This document shows, piece by piece, positions 46,901 to 57,400 of a DNA stretch of 64,000 nt. The stretch's first letter is position 1. Each line of letters starts with the position of its first letter. The stretch is from contig JAFYOS010000025.1 in assembly GCA_017560125.1 (NCBI GenBank), positions 82,424 through 146,423 of the forward strand, written 5' to 3'. The DNA is from Bacteroidaceae bacterium (GTDB lineage Bacteria > Bacteroidota > Bacteroidia > Bacteroidales > Bacteroidaceae). The translations under genes were made by a program, and so were the position numbers. The notes beneath the pieces are model-generated. The model saw only the letters and a program-made list of their open reading frames with translations, was not told the DNA's origin and did not search any database.

Positions 46901-48648
46901 CTGTCGAGCTTCTCTTCAAGGATGGCAACCATTCTGTCCGAATACTCCAATGTGCTCGACGAGGGCATGGTGAGCGTAATGTTCACCCTGTCGGTGTTCA
47001 CTGGCTTGCTGCTGTTGGTGTTGGTGGAGAGAACCGCCATCCACAATGCCACAAGCAACACCACGCAGCCGGTGATGCAGATTGCGGGCTTGCGCAAACT
47101 GGTCTTCAGCAGTATGGTGTATATCTGTATGGGGCGCTGGTTTATCGACATCTTGTCGTGGAAGACGCTCTGCCCCTTGTTTCGCTTCAGCATGACATAT
47201 GTGGACATCGGAATGAGAAGCAATGCCACCGTCAGCGAAAATACAAGCGTTGCGATAATAGACACGCCTATGTGCTCGCCTATCAGGCGTATGAAAACCT
47301 CGTCGGAGAAGAGGAATGGCAGGAACACCGTGATGGTGGTGAGCGTCGAGGCAATAATGGATTTCCACACCTCGCGCGTACCTTGCGTGACGGCCGTCTC
47401 GGCGTTTTTGCCATGCGTGAACAGGCGGTATATATTCTCGAGCACCACAATACTGTTGTCGAGCAACATACCTATGGCCAATGCCATACCTATGAGCGTA
47501 AGGCTGTTTATGGATATATCGCAATAGTAGAACAGATTGAAGGCTGCCAATATGGAGATGGGCATCGAGAGTGCTATGAAGAGCACCAGGTGGATATTGC
47601 GCAGGAAGAACCACAGCACCACGATGGCAAGCATGGCTCCGCTGATGCCCAATTCCACCACCTGATTTATATTTTTCTCGATTTCATCGGCCGAATTGGA
47701 TTGTATTATCAGCTCAATCTCCTCCGAAGGGAATTCGGCATTAAGCGCATCGATGCGCTTCTTTGTCCTGTCCGACAGCTCGAGGAGGTTCACCTGTGCA
47801 TCGTTTACAAGCGCCACAGATATGGCCTCTTTTCCGTTCACACGGCTGAGCGTGGTCTCCTCCTTCATGTCGAAGAAGACGGTGGCTATATCCTTCAGGT
47901 ATATGGGGCCGGGTGCCACTATCACATTCTCTATTTCGGATATGTGGTCGTAGTTGGCATCGAGATGTACGTAGTAACGTATGGTGGGGGTATTGATGTA
48001 GCCAAGGAATGTGCGCTCCTGGTTGTACTGTGCAAGAACATCCCTGATGTGTGCCGGGGTGAGCTTTAGCGCCGACAGAGCAGCCTCGTTGAAATGTATC
48101 TCGATGGCCTTTTCGCGACCGCCATATACATTTACGGCCGCAACACCATCTATATTCTCGAGCTGGGGTTTTATGTCCTTATCGACAATGGCGCGCAACC
48201 TATCCACTCCGCCGGTACCACGCACCTGCACAGTCATGAAGTTGTTGTTCACTCCATTTACGCTTGCCCTCTCGATATTCACTTTGAAACCGTCGGGCAA
48301 CGAAGGAATTATGCTGTTTACCCTCTCCTGTAATTTCAGGGTGGTATATTTCAGGTTCATTCCCTTTTTGAAATCGACGCGAATCTCTCCCTGTCGGTTT
48401 CTTGCTGTGGCCTCGAGGTTCTCCACACCCTCTATGGTGCTTATGACGCCCTCGAGCGGGATGACAGCCTGCGATTCCATGTATGCAGGGGTGACGTCCT
48501 TGTCGCTGGTCACCCTTACAAAGAGCATGGGCAGCTCGGCATTGGGGAGCATCTCCACCTTCAGCTGCTTATAGGAGACATATCCCAAAAGGGAGATGGC
48601 TATAAACAGCATGCATATTGTTATCTTTCGTTTTATAATGAAATTCAT
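43960..48648 (-). CDS. RND efflux pump fused to a membrane linker and an ABC ATPase
   Basis: A 1562-residue protein in one uninterrupted frame. Residues 1-1035 are a complete RND (AcrB-like) pump: MNFIIKRKITICMLFIAISL at TM1, the periplasmic porter regions, TM4 with GMALAIGMLLDNSIVVLENI, and the second half with LGVVVNNGIILIDYSN in TM10. Residues ~1040-1085 add two helices. At 1100-1111 IVIEISNLVKIY looks like the first strand of an ABC ATPase, but ~180 residues with four more helices (about 1146-1250) intervene before the ATPase resumes at ALRGVSFTIKTG. Walker A GPNGAGKS is at 1309-1316, signature SGGMKQR at 1410-1416, Walker B ILVVDEP at 1429-1435, the His switch STH at 1463-1465. The gene begins 11 nt after the previous RND gene. 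I infer dual function in one export machine; biochemistry is unknown. Confidence 0.9.
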   Translation of the reverse strand: MNFIIKRKITICMLFIAISLLGYVSYKQLKVEMLPNAELPMLFVRVTSDKDVTPAYMESQAVIPLEGVISTIEGVENLEATARNRQGEIRVDFKKGMNLKYTTLKLQERVNSIIPSLPDGFKVNIERASVNGVNNNFMTVQVRGTGGVDRLRAIVDKDIKPQLENIDGVAAVNVYGGREKAIEIHFNEAALSALKLTPAHIRDVLAQYNQERTFLGYINTPTIRYYVHLDANYDHISEIENVIVAPGPIYLKDIATVFFDMKEETTLSRVNGKEAISVALVNDAQVNLLELSDRTKKRIDALNAEFPSEEIELIIQSNSADEIEKNINQVVELGISGAMLAIVVLWFFLRNIHLVLFIALSMPISILAAFNLFYYCDISINSLTLIGMALAIGMLLDNSIVVLENIYRLFTHGKNAETAVTQGTREVWKSIIASTLTTITVFLPFLFSDEVFIRLIGEHIGVSIIATLVFSLTVALLLIPMSTYVMLKRNKGQSVFHDKMSINQRPIQIYTILLKTSLRKPAICITGCVVLLVALWMAVLSTNTNSSKPVNTDRVNITLTMPSSSTLEYSDRMVAILEEKLDSFPEKEELICRIQEDAASMTMVLKDDYHKEGRGITAIVEELNKLVQLPNVEARITTGSSGNGQSSAASTMNRFMSVLGVGDNSERIVIKGSDFEMMDIVADNIRYNLREMEFVAWNWATNPGRRNEIQLIFDPILLASYNITRQNILNGLSSLNKELTTNTYLKLANDEYAIVIKEDISVEEEKKKKNIQKNIDDLRRVMIPDANGGLHELQQIASIKQTRDLSSIRRINREREITIFYGITQSQELPKDVLNGYREEIDQLIASYNMPSGIAIETVRSEESLSEFNFLILASLILIFMILASVFESVVTPFVLLFTIPLAAIGSLLGLFITGNNLMNANTMTGFLILLGVVVNNGIILIDYSNILRRKGYGRNRALITSGYSRLRPILITTTTTVIAMLPMAMGDTDYAGAIGAPFAVTVIGGLSFSALLTLILIPTVYLSLENILKWYRSLSRPMHLLHLAIYIAGMIYIYLYIDGIFVQLLYFMVLTVLIPACTYFIKKSIRIADNKIIDKDDQIVIEISNLVKIYDWSNKFTRQWESGIKLRKRLGLHSEFHHLRDFISVSWQVVVYLFLLYMVTYYLENKFWIIALSFAVCAGFYDLWKKIREYLKYKIEHHKGIVNIIHKVVYGLLPLMTVILISERIDNTPAAVVIGFLWALGIAVKLTSDYLYVHRINVERLTGRFAETRRTLFTIIKSIPIIGKRRIPFKALRGVSFTIKTGMFGLLGPNGAGKSTMMRIITGILEQSYGTIWINGMNTREYREELQSLIGFLPQEFGMYESMTSWEFLDYQAMLKGITDPIVRKERLEYVLKAVHMYERKDHKIGSFSGGMKQRIGIALILLHLPRILVVDEPTAGLDPRERIRFRNLLVELSRDRIIIFSTHIIEDIASSCNQVAVINRGELKYYGNPLDMTKFAENKVWAFDIEPEKIDTLDNRLIVNNMMNGDKIRIRYISVEKPYENAERVEANLEDAYLCLLKNL

Positions 48649-48659
48649 CTGTTTGCTTT

Positions 48660-51600
48660 TTATTTCTTGAACGAGGCTTTCATCTGTTCAAAAAGGTAAT
48701 ATACGCAAGGTATCACAACAAGACTGAGCAGGGTTGAGGTCACAAGGCCGCCGATTACCGCTATTGCCATGGGGGCACGCAACGAGGCGCCGTCGCCAAA
48801 TGCTATCGCCATGGGCAGCAGCGACAGAATGGTGGTAATGCTGGTCATAAGAATGGGGCGGATGCGCTGCTGGGCAGCCTCCACAATTGCATCGACAAGC
48901 GGCATGCCATCCTCTTTCAGCTGGTTTATTCTATCGACAAGTATAATAGAGCTGTTCACGGCAATACCCGACAGCATGATTATACCAATGACACCCATGA
49001 TGTTTATGGTGGTGCCGGTGACAAAGAAGAGCAATATGGCTCCCACCAACGCCAACGGTATGGTCAGCAGGATGGTGAAGGGGTGAAGCAACGACTCGAA
49101 CTGCGATGCCATGACCATATACACAAGTACCACCGAGAGAATGAGGGCAAAAATAAGTCCTCCCATAGATTCCTGGCGTTTCTCTTCCTCGCCGGTGATG
49201 TCTATGCTGTAGTTGGCCGGCAATTCAATGACGTCGAGTGCCGCGCGAATATCCTCCGACACCTTGCTGAGCGAGTATCCATCCTCGAGGTTTGCTGTCA
49301 CCTTGGCTATACGGCTCTGGTTGCGGCGGAAAATCTCTTTCGGTGCCACATCGCGACGTACATCGGCAAGTTCGGCAAGACGGAACTGCTTTGAATTGCT
49401 TGTGATTATCATGTCGTTAAGCTGCGACAAGGGTATCTCGGGCACTTTTATGATGATATCGCGCATTTCGCCCTTGTAGTCCATCTGACCGGCGCTCTTG
49501 CCCGAGAGCTGCTCCTGTATCTGGGTGACGATGGTTGTCACATTCAGGTTGTTTATGCCGGCCAGGGCACGGTTTACAGTGATGACCATTTCGGGGGCAC
49601 CATCTTCTATCGAATTGCTCACATTGAAGAGGCCGGGAACACCCTTGGCTAGCTCGCTTGCCTGTGCGGTGATGTCGGCAAGTTCGTCGAGCTCCTCGCC
49701 CTTTATTTCAATGACGATAGGAGCATCCTCGCTACCCATGAGAGCACCCAGTGAATTGCGATCCTGCACAAACGACAGCTCGAGTCCCTCGATGTCGGTG
49801 GTATTGGCAAAGAGCTCCTCCATCAATTCCTCGGGGGTGTACTGCGACTCGGGCGAGAGAATCACTTTCAGCGAAGCGGTGTTGTCGCCATCGAATATAT
49901 TGCCACCCGAGCTGTATCCGGGGCCTATGTGGCTGTATATGGTACAGAGCGAATCATTGGTGATGGCGAAAATGAGATTTTCAATAGCTTCGACGGTCGA
50001 TGCGGTGCGCTCGAGGCGTGTACCCTCCTGCATTTTCACCTCTACTGTGAAGGCGTTATTATCCGATTTAGGCATAAATTCCGCGCCGATGAAGGGCAGA
50101 AGGCAATATGTGCCACATACCATCAGCAACGACAGAGCTATAACCAACCAACTGCGCTTGATGATGCCGCGCAACATATCCGAATAGCCTTTTATTCGGA
50201 TGGATGCATCGGTCTGCACCGCCTTTTGCGCCTTGTTCTTGCGGAACATTCTTTCGTACAAAGTGGGTATCACCAATATGGCGACAAAAAGCGACGACAC
50301 AAGCGAGAAGGTCACCGTCCATGCCTGGTCTTTGAACAGCTCGCCCGAAGCTCCATGCAGATATACAATGGGCAGGAACACCACGATGGTTGTAAGGGTA
50401 GATGCCGTAACGGCTCCGCCCACCTCGCTCGCGCCCTGCACGACAGCCTCTTTCACCGATAGCCCCTTCTCTTGGTTGCGGAAGATGCTTTCAATCACCA
50501 CAATGGCGTTATCGACAAGCATTCCGGCTCCAAGCGCCAGGCCACCCAAGGTCATTATATTCAACGTCAGGTCGTTGAAGAACATCAGGTTGAATGTAGC
50601 GATGATAGAAATAGGCATTGCCAACGAAATGACGAGTGTCACCTTGAAACGGCGCAGGAACAGATAGAGCACTATCACTGCAAGCAGCACACCAAGGATG
50701 GCACTATCCTTCACCTCGCCTATCGCACTGTTGATGAATGTACCCTGATTGCTTACAACATCGAATTTATATCCGGGGAGCGCCTTTTCTATTTCGGCAA
50801 ATCTTTTCACCACGCCCTCGACGGTCTTCACCGTGTTGTGCTGCATTTCTTTATAGACCGAAAGGCCTATGCAGCGACGGCCGTTTATGCGAACGATATT
50901 TTCGGGGCGCTCGTTCTCGAACGATATTTCGGCAAGTTCCTTCAGGTAGATGGGAGCCTTACTGCCACCAGCGGCCGAGGCCTGTACATTAGCTGTGCCA
51001 CCGGCAGTGGCTTCGATGTTTTTATAGCTTACGATGATGTTACCGAAATCCTCTTCGCTGCGGAGCATGTTGACACCGCTAACGATGTACTGCTCACCCA
51101 TTTCCACTACGCGACCACCCGCCAGACGCTGGTTTTCCTCCACTATCTGTCGGCTGATGGCATCAACGGTGAGGTTGTATGCCGCAAGCTTATAGGGGTC
51201 GGTCTTTATCACCAGATTGCTCACCTCGCCACCTGTCAGGGTAACATCGGCTACGCCCTCTACACGAATAAGCTCATTCCTGATGTACGAATCGGCTATC
51301 TTGCGCAGGTCGGCCATGTTGGTTATATGGTCGTGCGACATGCCGACAAGGATAATGGGATCGGTATTGGGGTTGTTCTGTGTAATTTCGAGCTTGGTCA
51401 GTTTTTCGTCCTGCGCGAAGGTGTTCATAGCCTTCTGCAAATCGAGAAACGCCTCGTCCATATCCTTGTTCCATGTATATTCCACGGTCATCTGTGCCAT
51501 TCCAGCCTTCACCACCGACGACACGGTGAGAACGTCGCGCTGACGTATTGCCATCGACTCCATTCTCTTCACAAAGAGCTTCTCAATCTCTTCGGGTGGA

Positions 51601-51764
51601 CGCTCCCCGGCCGTTATATCTACATATAACTTGGGATTGTTCAGGTCGGGTAGCAAATCGACGCTGAGCTTGTCGTATGATATTTTGCCTAACAACATGA
51701 TACCCAATACCGCCATAAGGATGGTAATTGGGTTGTTTACGGCGAATTTTATTATTTTCTTCAT
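48660..51764 (-). CDS. RND efflux pump (AcrB/MdtB-like)
   Basis: A 1034-residue inner-membrane RND pump of normal length. N-terminus MKKIIKFAVNNPITILMAVLGIMLL, then DKLSVDLLPDLNNPKLYV. TM4 region: GGLALGAGMLVDNAIVVIESIF; the second half has GVIGIIMLSGIAVNSSIILVDRIN. The second proton-relay acid of AcrB (Asp-Asp in TM4) is Asp-Asn here, as in several HAE-type pumps of this phylum. It lies 9 nt downstream of the adaptor gene and 11 nt upstream of the RND-ABC fusion; the two RND proteins may form a mixed trimer, as MdtB and MdtC do. Confidence 0.95.
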   Translation of the reverse strand: MKKIIKFAVNNPITILMAVLGIMLLGKISYDKLSVDLLPDLNNPKLYVDITAGERPPEEIEKLFVKRMESMAIRQRDVLTVSSVVKAGMAQMTVEYTWNKDMDEAFLDLQKAMNTFAQDEKLTKLEITQNNPNTDPIILVGMSHDHITNMADLRKIADSYIRNELIRVEGVADVTLTGGEVSNLVIKTDPYKLAAYNLTVDAISRQIVEENQRLAGGRVVEMGEQYIVSGVNMLRSEEDFGNIIVSYKNIEATAGGTANVQASAAGGSKAPIYLKELAEISFENERPENIVRINGRRCIGLSVYKEMQHNTVKTVEGVVKRFAEIEKALPGYKFDVVSNQGTFINSAIGEVKDSAILGVLLAVIVLYLFLRRFKVTLVISLAMPISIIATFNLMFFNDLTLNIMTLGGLALGAGMLVDNAIVVIESIFRNQEKGLSVKEAVVQGASEVGGAVTASTLTTIVVFLPIVYLHGASGELFKDQAWTVTFSLVSSLFVAILVIPTLYERMFRKNKAQKAVQTDASIRIKGYSDMLRGIIKRSWLVIALSLLMVCGTYCLLPFIGAEFMPKSDNNAFTVEVKMQEGTRLERTASTVEAIENLIFAITNDSLCTIYSHIGPGYSSGGNIFDGDNTASLKVILSPESQYTPEELMEELFANTTDIEGLELSFVQDRNSLGALMGSEDAPIVIEIKGEELDELADITAQASELAKGVPGLFNVSNSIEDGAPEMVITVNRALAGINNLNVTTIVTQIQEQLSGKSAGQMDYKGEMRDIIIKVPEIPLSQLNDMIITSNSKQFRLAELADVRRDVAPKEIFRRNQSRIAKVTANLEDGYSLSKVSEDIRAALDVIELPANYSIDITGEEEKRQESMGGLIFALILSVVLVYMVMASQFESLLHPFTILLTIPLALVGAILLFFVTGTTINIMGVIGIIMLSGIAVNSSIILVDRINQLKEDGMPLVDAIVEAAQQRIRPILMTSITTILSLLPMAIAFGDGASLRAPMAIAVIGGLVTSTLLSLVVIPCVYYLFEQMKASFKK

Positions 51765-51773
51765 TATTCAAAA

Positions 51774-52832
51774 CTATTTTTGAATTTTTATTTTGCTGTT
51801 GTCGCGCAGTGTCTCGTAGCCTCTTGTAATCAGCTGCTCCTCGACCTTCAAACCGTGAAGAACCTCTATGTTGTCGTTATCCTCGATGCCTGTTCTGATG
51901 TCGCGCATCTTTGCAAATCCCTTCTCGGCAACATAAACATACTTGCGGTTGCGGTTGCTCATGACAATCTCCTTGGGAACGACGATTGTATTTTCGGCCT
52001 TCTTCACAACGATGTCGGCCTTCACGAACATACCGGGACGCAACTTCATCTTGTCGTTGTCTATGAGGAGCTTACCCTTGAATGTACGTGTCTCGCTGCT
52101 GATGGCAGGCGAGAGCTCGCTTACCATTGCTCGGATGGTGTCGTTGGGAAGGGTGTAATGGGTAATGAATACCTCCTGACCGGTCTTCACCTCGTTTATG
52201 GCGCTCTCGGGCAGGTTTATCTCCATCACCATTTTCGAATAGCTCATGATTGACACGATGGATGTACCCGACGCCAGCTGCACATTGGGTGTGTAGTGGG
52301 GCAGATTTACGATGACGCCTGTAAAGGGTGCCTTTACATTCATTTTCTCGAGATTGAGCTTGGCGTTTTCGTAGCTGTACTTCGCGTTGGTGATGGCAAC
52401 CTCGGCGTTTTTCAGTTCGCGCAATGTAACACCGCCCTTCTCGTAGATGGCTCTGTTCTTGGCCTCTTCCTGCTCGGCTATCTCGAGGCTCAATCGTTTG
52501 GAATCGATGGCGATGTCGTTCTCGTACTCGTTGTTTTCGAATTTTACGATAACCTCGCCGGCCATCACCTTGTCGCCGAGTTTATAGGGCGCTCCTGTGC
52601 GGGGGTTTCTTTGCAGCTTGTATTTACCTGCCACCTCTGATTTCAGTTCCACCTCGGAATCCGAAAGCGCAGTTCCCGATGTGCTGTTGTACTTGCTTAT
52701 GGAGCTTTTGCTTACCTCTACTACCGAAACGGGCGATGCCAGCTCGGTCGCACTCTCTTGTTTCTGTTTGTTACATGCAGTTAATGCGAAGGATGTCGCC
52801 GCTATCAACAATATTGCTTTATTTATCTTCAT
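51774..52832 (-). CDS. RND periplasmic adaptor lipoprotein (HlyD/AcrA family)
   Basis: A 352-residue lipoprotein: MKINKAILLIAATSFALTAC ends in a lipobox with Cys20. Barrel-sandwich halves appear at ~60-115 (SDSEVELKSEVAGKYKLQ; LGDKVMAGEVIVKFEN) and ~165-205 (NVKAPFTGVIVNLPHYT), joined by a coiled-coil hairpin at ~117-160. Then come beta-barrel (SMVMEINLPESAINEVKTGQ region) and membrane-proximal (KLRPGMFVKADIVVKKAENT) domains. It links the RND pump to the TolC-like channel. Gene gaps are 36 nt to the channel gene upstream and 9 nt to the pump downstream. Confidence 0.95.
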   Translation of the reverse strand: MKINKAILLIAATSFALTACNKQKQESATELASPVSVVEVSKSSISKYNSTSGTALSDSEVELKSEVAGKYKLQRNPRTGAPYKLGDKVMAGEVIVKFENNEYENDIAIDSKRLSLEIAEQEEAKNRAIYEKGGVTLRELKNAEVAITNAKYSYENAKLNLEKMNVKAPFTGVIVNLPHYTPNVQLASGTSIVSIMSYSKMVMEINLPESAINEVKTGQEVFITHYTLPNDTIRAMVSELSPAISSETRTFKGKLLIDNDKMKLRPGMFVKADIVVKKAENTIVVPKEIVMSNRNRKYVYVAEKGFAKMRDIRTGIEDNDNIEVLHGLKVEEQLITRGYETLRDNSKIKIQK

Positions 52833-52868
52833 GGTATCTGTTATTATCTTCGAAGGTGAGTAATCTGT

Positions 52869-54359
52869 TTATTTTTCGGTTTCGGGAACAAGGTTCAATG
52901 GTATTATAGGCTTGTTGTTTTCGAAATCGTAGAGCGTCAATATCTTCATATTAAGCAGCTCCTTTTTATATTCTATTACTGTCGATACGTACGACATTTT
53001 TTTGTTCGAAAGCTGTGTCTGGAACTGGTTCATCTCCATACCGGTGAGCTCGCCGTTGCGATATCTCTCGGCATTGAGGTCGTATGTGAGCTGTGCGTTT
53101 TTCACGCTCTTTTCGGCTATAGATATCTGTGTGAGCAGATTGTTGAGGTTACGATAGCTCTTTCTGATGGCTATCTCTATCGCCTTCTTTTCTTCGTCGG
53201 TTTCGAGGTTGTGCATCTCGATGGCTATCTCCTGTGCCTTGATGCGTGCTTTTCTCTCGCCCCAATCGAATATGGGCACGTTGAACGAGAGCGACACGCG
53301 CGGGTTGTTTGTGGGGGTTTTGTAGATGTCGCCCAGACGCTCGTTGTCGCCCATGATACCTATCGACAACGACAGCTCGCCATTGAAGCTGTTGGTCTCT
53401 TTTATCTGCTTCATCTGCAGGTCGAGCTCGGTGCGCGATATTTCGCGCTGTTTCAGTTCAAGACGTGAGCTGAGTGCATTGGCGATGGCCTTTCCAAGGT
53501 CAACGCTGACGGGCTCGGCTGTTACTTGAGCAATTATCTCGATGTCGGTATCTATATCTATTCCAAGTATTTTCTTGAAATCGTCCTTGGCATTTTCGAG
53601 CGACACGATGCGGTTGTCAACGGTGCTTCGTGCGGTTGCAAGGTTCAGCTCGGCCTGGTAGAGCTCGTCCTTGGTTGATAGGTCGGCATCTACTTTGTTC
53701 TTTATTATATTGAAATTGGCCTCGGCGTCTTTCAGCTCGGCCTTGCTTATCTCGAGGTTATTCTGTGCCGTATATACGCTGTAGAACTGGTTGGTGATGG
53801 AGTTTTCGAGGGTAAGACGACGCAATGCATAGTTTATCTGTGCATTTTCGTAGTCCAATTCGATGTTCTTCAGGTCGAGCTTTATGGCGTTGTAACGGAA
53901 CAGCGGCTGAGTAACGCTCAGGTAGAGGTCGTTGCTATATGCGCTGTTGTCGTTTTCGCCGCCCGCAAGGCTCGATTTGTTGTTCTGCCATCCGAATTTA
54001 TTGTTGAGCGACACGGTGGCACCTGTCCACAGAATGGGCTGCGAGATGCTGAAGGTTCCCGACGACGCGAATGATTCGTTGGTGTACCACTCCGACAATC
54101 GGCTCTCGAAATAGCGATTGCGACTGTATGATATAGGGTTCAGCGTCAGCGAAAACTTCGATTTCAACGATGCTCGCTGAGCATTCAGGCTGAATTTGTA
54201 TCGTCTGAGGTTCATTAACGCAGTCTTCAGTTCGGGACTGTTCTCTATGCTGTAATTGAGTGCATCATCGAGCGTCATGCTTATCTGAGCATTGGCGTCA
54301 ATACCCAAAAGGCACACCAACGATACAATCCACATCCATTTGTTCTTTAGTCGTAACAT
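52869..54359 (-). CDS. TolC-family outer membrane efflux channel
   Basis: A 496-residue outer-membrane protein with signal peptide ending near DANA-Q. It shows two TolC structural repeats: MTLDDALNYSIENSPELKTALMNLRRYKF with an outer-strand region, long helices (NLEISKAELKDAEANFNIIKNKVDADLSTKDEL), and the second repeat (AIANALSSRLELKQREISRTELDLQMKQIKE; NAERYRNGELTGMEMNQFQTQLS). It forms the trimeric exit duct used by the adaptor and pump encoded downstream. Confidence 0.95.
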   Translation of the reverse strand: MLRLKNKWMWIVSLVCLLGIDANAQISMTLDDALNYSIENSPELKTALMNLRRYKFSLNAQRASLKSKFSLTLNPISYSRNRYFESRLSEWYTNESFASSGTFSISQPILWTGATVSLNNKFGWQNNKSSLAGGENDNSAYSNDLYLSVTQPLFRYNAIKLDLKNIELDYENAQINYALRRLTLENSITNQFYSVYTAQNNLEISKAELKDAEANFNIIKNKVDADLSTKDELYQAELNLATARSTVDNRIVSLENAKDDFKKILGIDIDTDIEIIAQVTAEPVSVDLGKAIANALSSRLELKQREISRTELDLQMKQIKETNSFNGELSLSIGIMGDNERLGDIYKTPTNNPRVSLSFNVPIFDWGERKARIKAQEIAIEMHNLETDEEKKAIEIAIRKSYRNLNNLLTQISIAEKSVKNAQLTYDLNAERYRNGELTGMEMNQFQTQLSNKKMSYVSTVIEYKKELLNMKILTLYDFENNKPIIPLNLVPETEK

Positions 54360-54401
54360 AAATATATGGCTTTGTAGTTTCTATTCGGTTCGGGGTTGTT
54401 C

Positions 54402-57400
54402 TTAATCTTTTCTTTTCACCAGTTTTACGGCATCGGCCGATATATATCTGAGCTTTGTCTTGTTAGTGAGGGTTACGGTCATGGTGTCGCATGCGACATC
54501 GAATGTACCAAGCAGTGTCCATCCGTCATTCACGCGGCGCATATTCAGTTCGTGCTCCTCTATGTAGTCGTCCGTTTCTATAATGAAATTGTACATTCTG
54601 CGGCCTCGGTTATGCCATCCGCCACCGAAATCCCACGGGCGGCGCACATGGTAATAGAGCTCGTAACGACCATGCTCGGGAACGGGCAGTTTCCATTTTG
54701 CATACTCCTCGCCACCACCGGCACGAATGACTGCTGCCGAACGGATCGATTTTCCATAGAAAGCGCCGTCGGTGGTCAACGTCCAGCGCATGGGCGGGTT
54801 CCACTCCCTGAAACCGGAGTATTTGAAATCCTCGTCGATGCTTTTTTTCTTTATCCACTCGTTGAGAAGGCCCGAGGGAGGGGGCACCGATAGTTCGAAG
54901 AGTGTTTCGTCCTCGTTATCGACAATTATTTCGTCCTTTTCGAGCAGGAAATCGGCCGACAAGGGGTATTCGCCCTCGGGGATAAGTGTCTTGCCCGTTT
55001 CGACCTTGCCGCTATGGGGCGCTATGTGCATGGGAAGGTTCTTGGAGAAGAGCGCTGTGCAGGCAAACATATTTGGTGCCTCTTCCCAGTGGGTGATGAT
55101 GCGTTTCGTCTCTCTGGGACCAAAATTGACTACCCATTCGTTGGGCTTCTTCGCGCCATCGAATGTCTGCTTGTCGCCGTTACGCGTCCAGAAGATGAGC
55201 TTCATGTTGACGGTTCCGGGAACATCGGATATATTCGAAATTACTATCTCGCCCTGGAAGACATCCTTCTTGGCTGTGGTAACCTTGGTTACCGAGGGGG
55301 CACCAAAAAGGAATTCGGATACCTGCACAGGTTTCTCCCACTCCTTGAGCACGCCGAGAAGGTCGCTACCAGTCTGGCGGCCAATGCTGTCAAGCATCGC
55401 TTCGAACGAGAGGTTCTTGAATGCGTGGGCCTTCACATAATTGAAGAGCGTATCGCGGAATGCAACCACTCCCAACGCCTTTTCGGCGCCAAGGAACAGT
55501 TTCTTGCCCTCGACCTCTATGATGTTGTTCATCAGGTTGCGCAGCTCGACATCCTTGAGCAAATCCCTGAATGAGCGCTCCTGCAACAGAAGGACACATT
55601 TTTCCTCGTTGCTCAATCCGTTCACATTGCGCTGCAGGAACTGTTCCCAAAAGGGTGTGCGGCTGAGCCTGAGCTCTATAAGCCTGTTGGCCACCGGCCA
55701 ATCGGTCGAATAGATATTGTATTTGAAATTATACATCTGCGGGAACAGATAGTAGGGGTTCTCGGTCATGGTTACCGAGCGACGTCCCATGCGTCCCTCG
55801 TCGAACTTGACGCCACCATTTTGGTCGCGCAGCAGCGTTGAGAGCATTGAGAACACCTCGGCCTGTATCTGAACATCGGTAAGTATCCTGCCACCGCGGT
55901 CGCGATTGTGTTCGCGCATATCCTTGCGCCACTTGATGTGCCAGTGGAAATCGAATTGCCACAGTCCGAAGCCGCGCTCGGGAAGGAAGAGCATTTCGGG
56001 CTGCTGGCGCTCTTGCGAGCGTGTCCATGTGCGCGAGAAGCTGGCAAAATGCACGGGCACCTCCACAAACGAGAAGCGCTTGAAAGGATAGGTCAATTCG
56101 AAATCCTTCTCCAGCTCGCGACGCATCTCTCTAATGACCTTGGGCAATGTATCCTGTATCGAATCGAAGTGCTCCACGAAATAGTCGTGACCGTTGATGT
56201 ACCACACCGAGTACTCGGTATTGTCCGATTCCACCGACAGGTTTTTGTAATCGCCAATGAGCAGCGACAGCGACTGCAACGGATATTCGAGCGTGAAACT
56301 GGTGCTTAAGGAATCTTCGCTGAGCGATATTTTTCCCTGCGACACGGGGGTCATGCCTGCGTTGGGCGTAACCGTCATGCTGAAATTGGTAAAGTAGTTC
56401 TGCTGCCAGTCGGGGCTCTCGTCGCTGTAGCACACACCGGGGCGCGGATACCAATAGCTCTCAGGGGTGAGCATTGTGAAATCGGCAGCCTGGAAAGCAT
56501 AGCGCTTGCCCATTTTATATTTGTTCAGTCCGCCACTCTCCACGAGCAGTTCCTCGGGGATATCGAGGTAGCAGATGCGCTCGTCTATGACGCCCTCGTA
56601 CTTGAGCAGCAAACGGATGGTGTCCTGCACGCTCTTCTCCTCGGGGAAGGTGATTTTCACAAGATGCTCCTCGCGCTCCACGCCCAACGATGCGCCATTG
56701 CTGAGTGCCTCGGTAACTGCAAAGCCGGGGTTAAGGGTAAATGTAAATTGTGCGGAGCTCTTGGTGGGACAACCTGTTATCTCGGTTTCGAAAAATAGTT
56801 TCTCGCCCTGCTGCACAACATTTATATTGCAGCTGTCGGTTACTATTTTGGGGTTATTGACATTCTGGTTGTTCAGCTCAATCAGCTGGCTGCGGTAACT
56901 ATCCTTGTCGGTGTAGTTGCTCACGTGGTGATAGCCCAGGAAGAGGCTTCCCAAGAACATCACCACTGCAAAAACGCCCCATGGCAACAGCGCATAGTGC
57001 GAATTGGGCAAACGTCTGAACATCAATATGCTGAACAAGATGAAGCTGAAGCCCAAAAAGAGATAGAGCAGACGGTGCACAATGAGCAACGGCAGGTCGG
57101 CAAAGCCGGTGATGGTCGATTCCATCAGTGGCACATTGTAGCACATGTAATCGAACAGATAATAGCACTTATCGCCTATGTAATAGGCGGTAAGGCCTAT
57201 ATATCCCAGCAGTATGACAAACGTCAACGCCTGGTTTTTTATCACAAGCATCAACAGCGTCGAAAGGCCTATGATATACACAAGCGTGGGCAGATTTATC
57301 AGCAGGAAGTAGCTGAAGAAACTGCCTATATCCACCGCCATGCCCAGCTTGGTGTAGCCACATACAATGCCTATCGCTATCACCAGGAAATTGAGCAGCA

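Noticed and set aside
43717-48069. A 1450-codon open frame on the plus strand opposite the RND-ABC fusion
   Set aside because: It mirrors the real gene and its protein is rich in His, Tyr and Gln with no domain. It comes from the codon bias of the true minus-strand gene.
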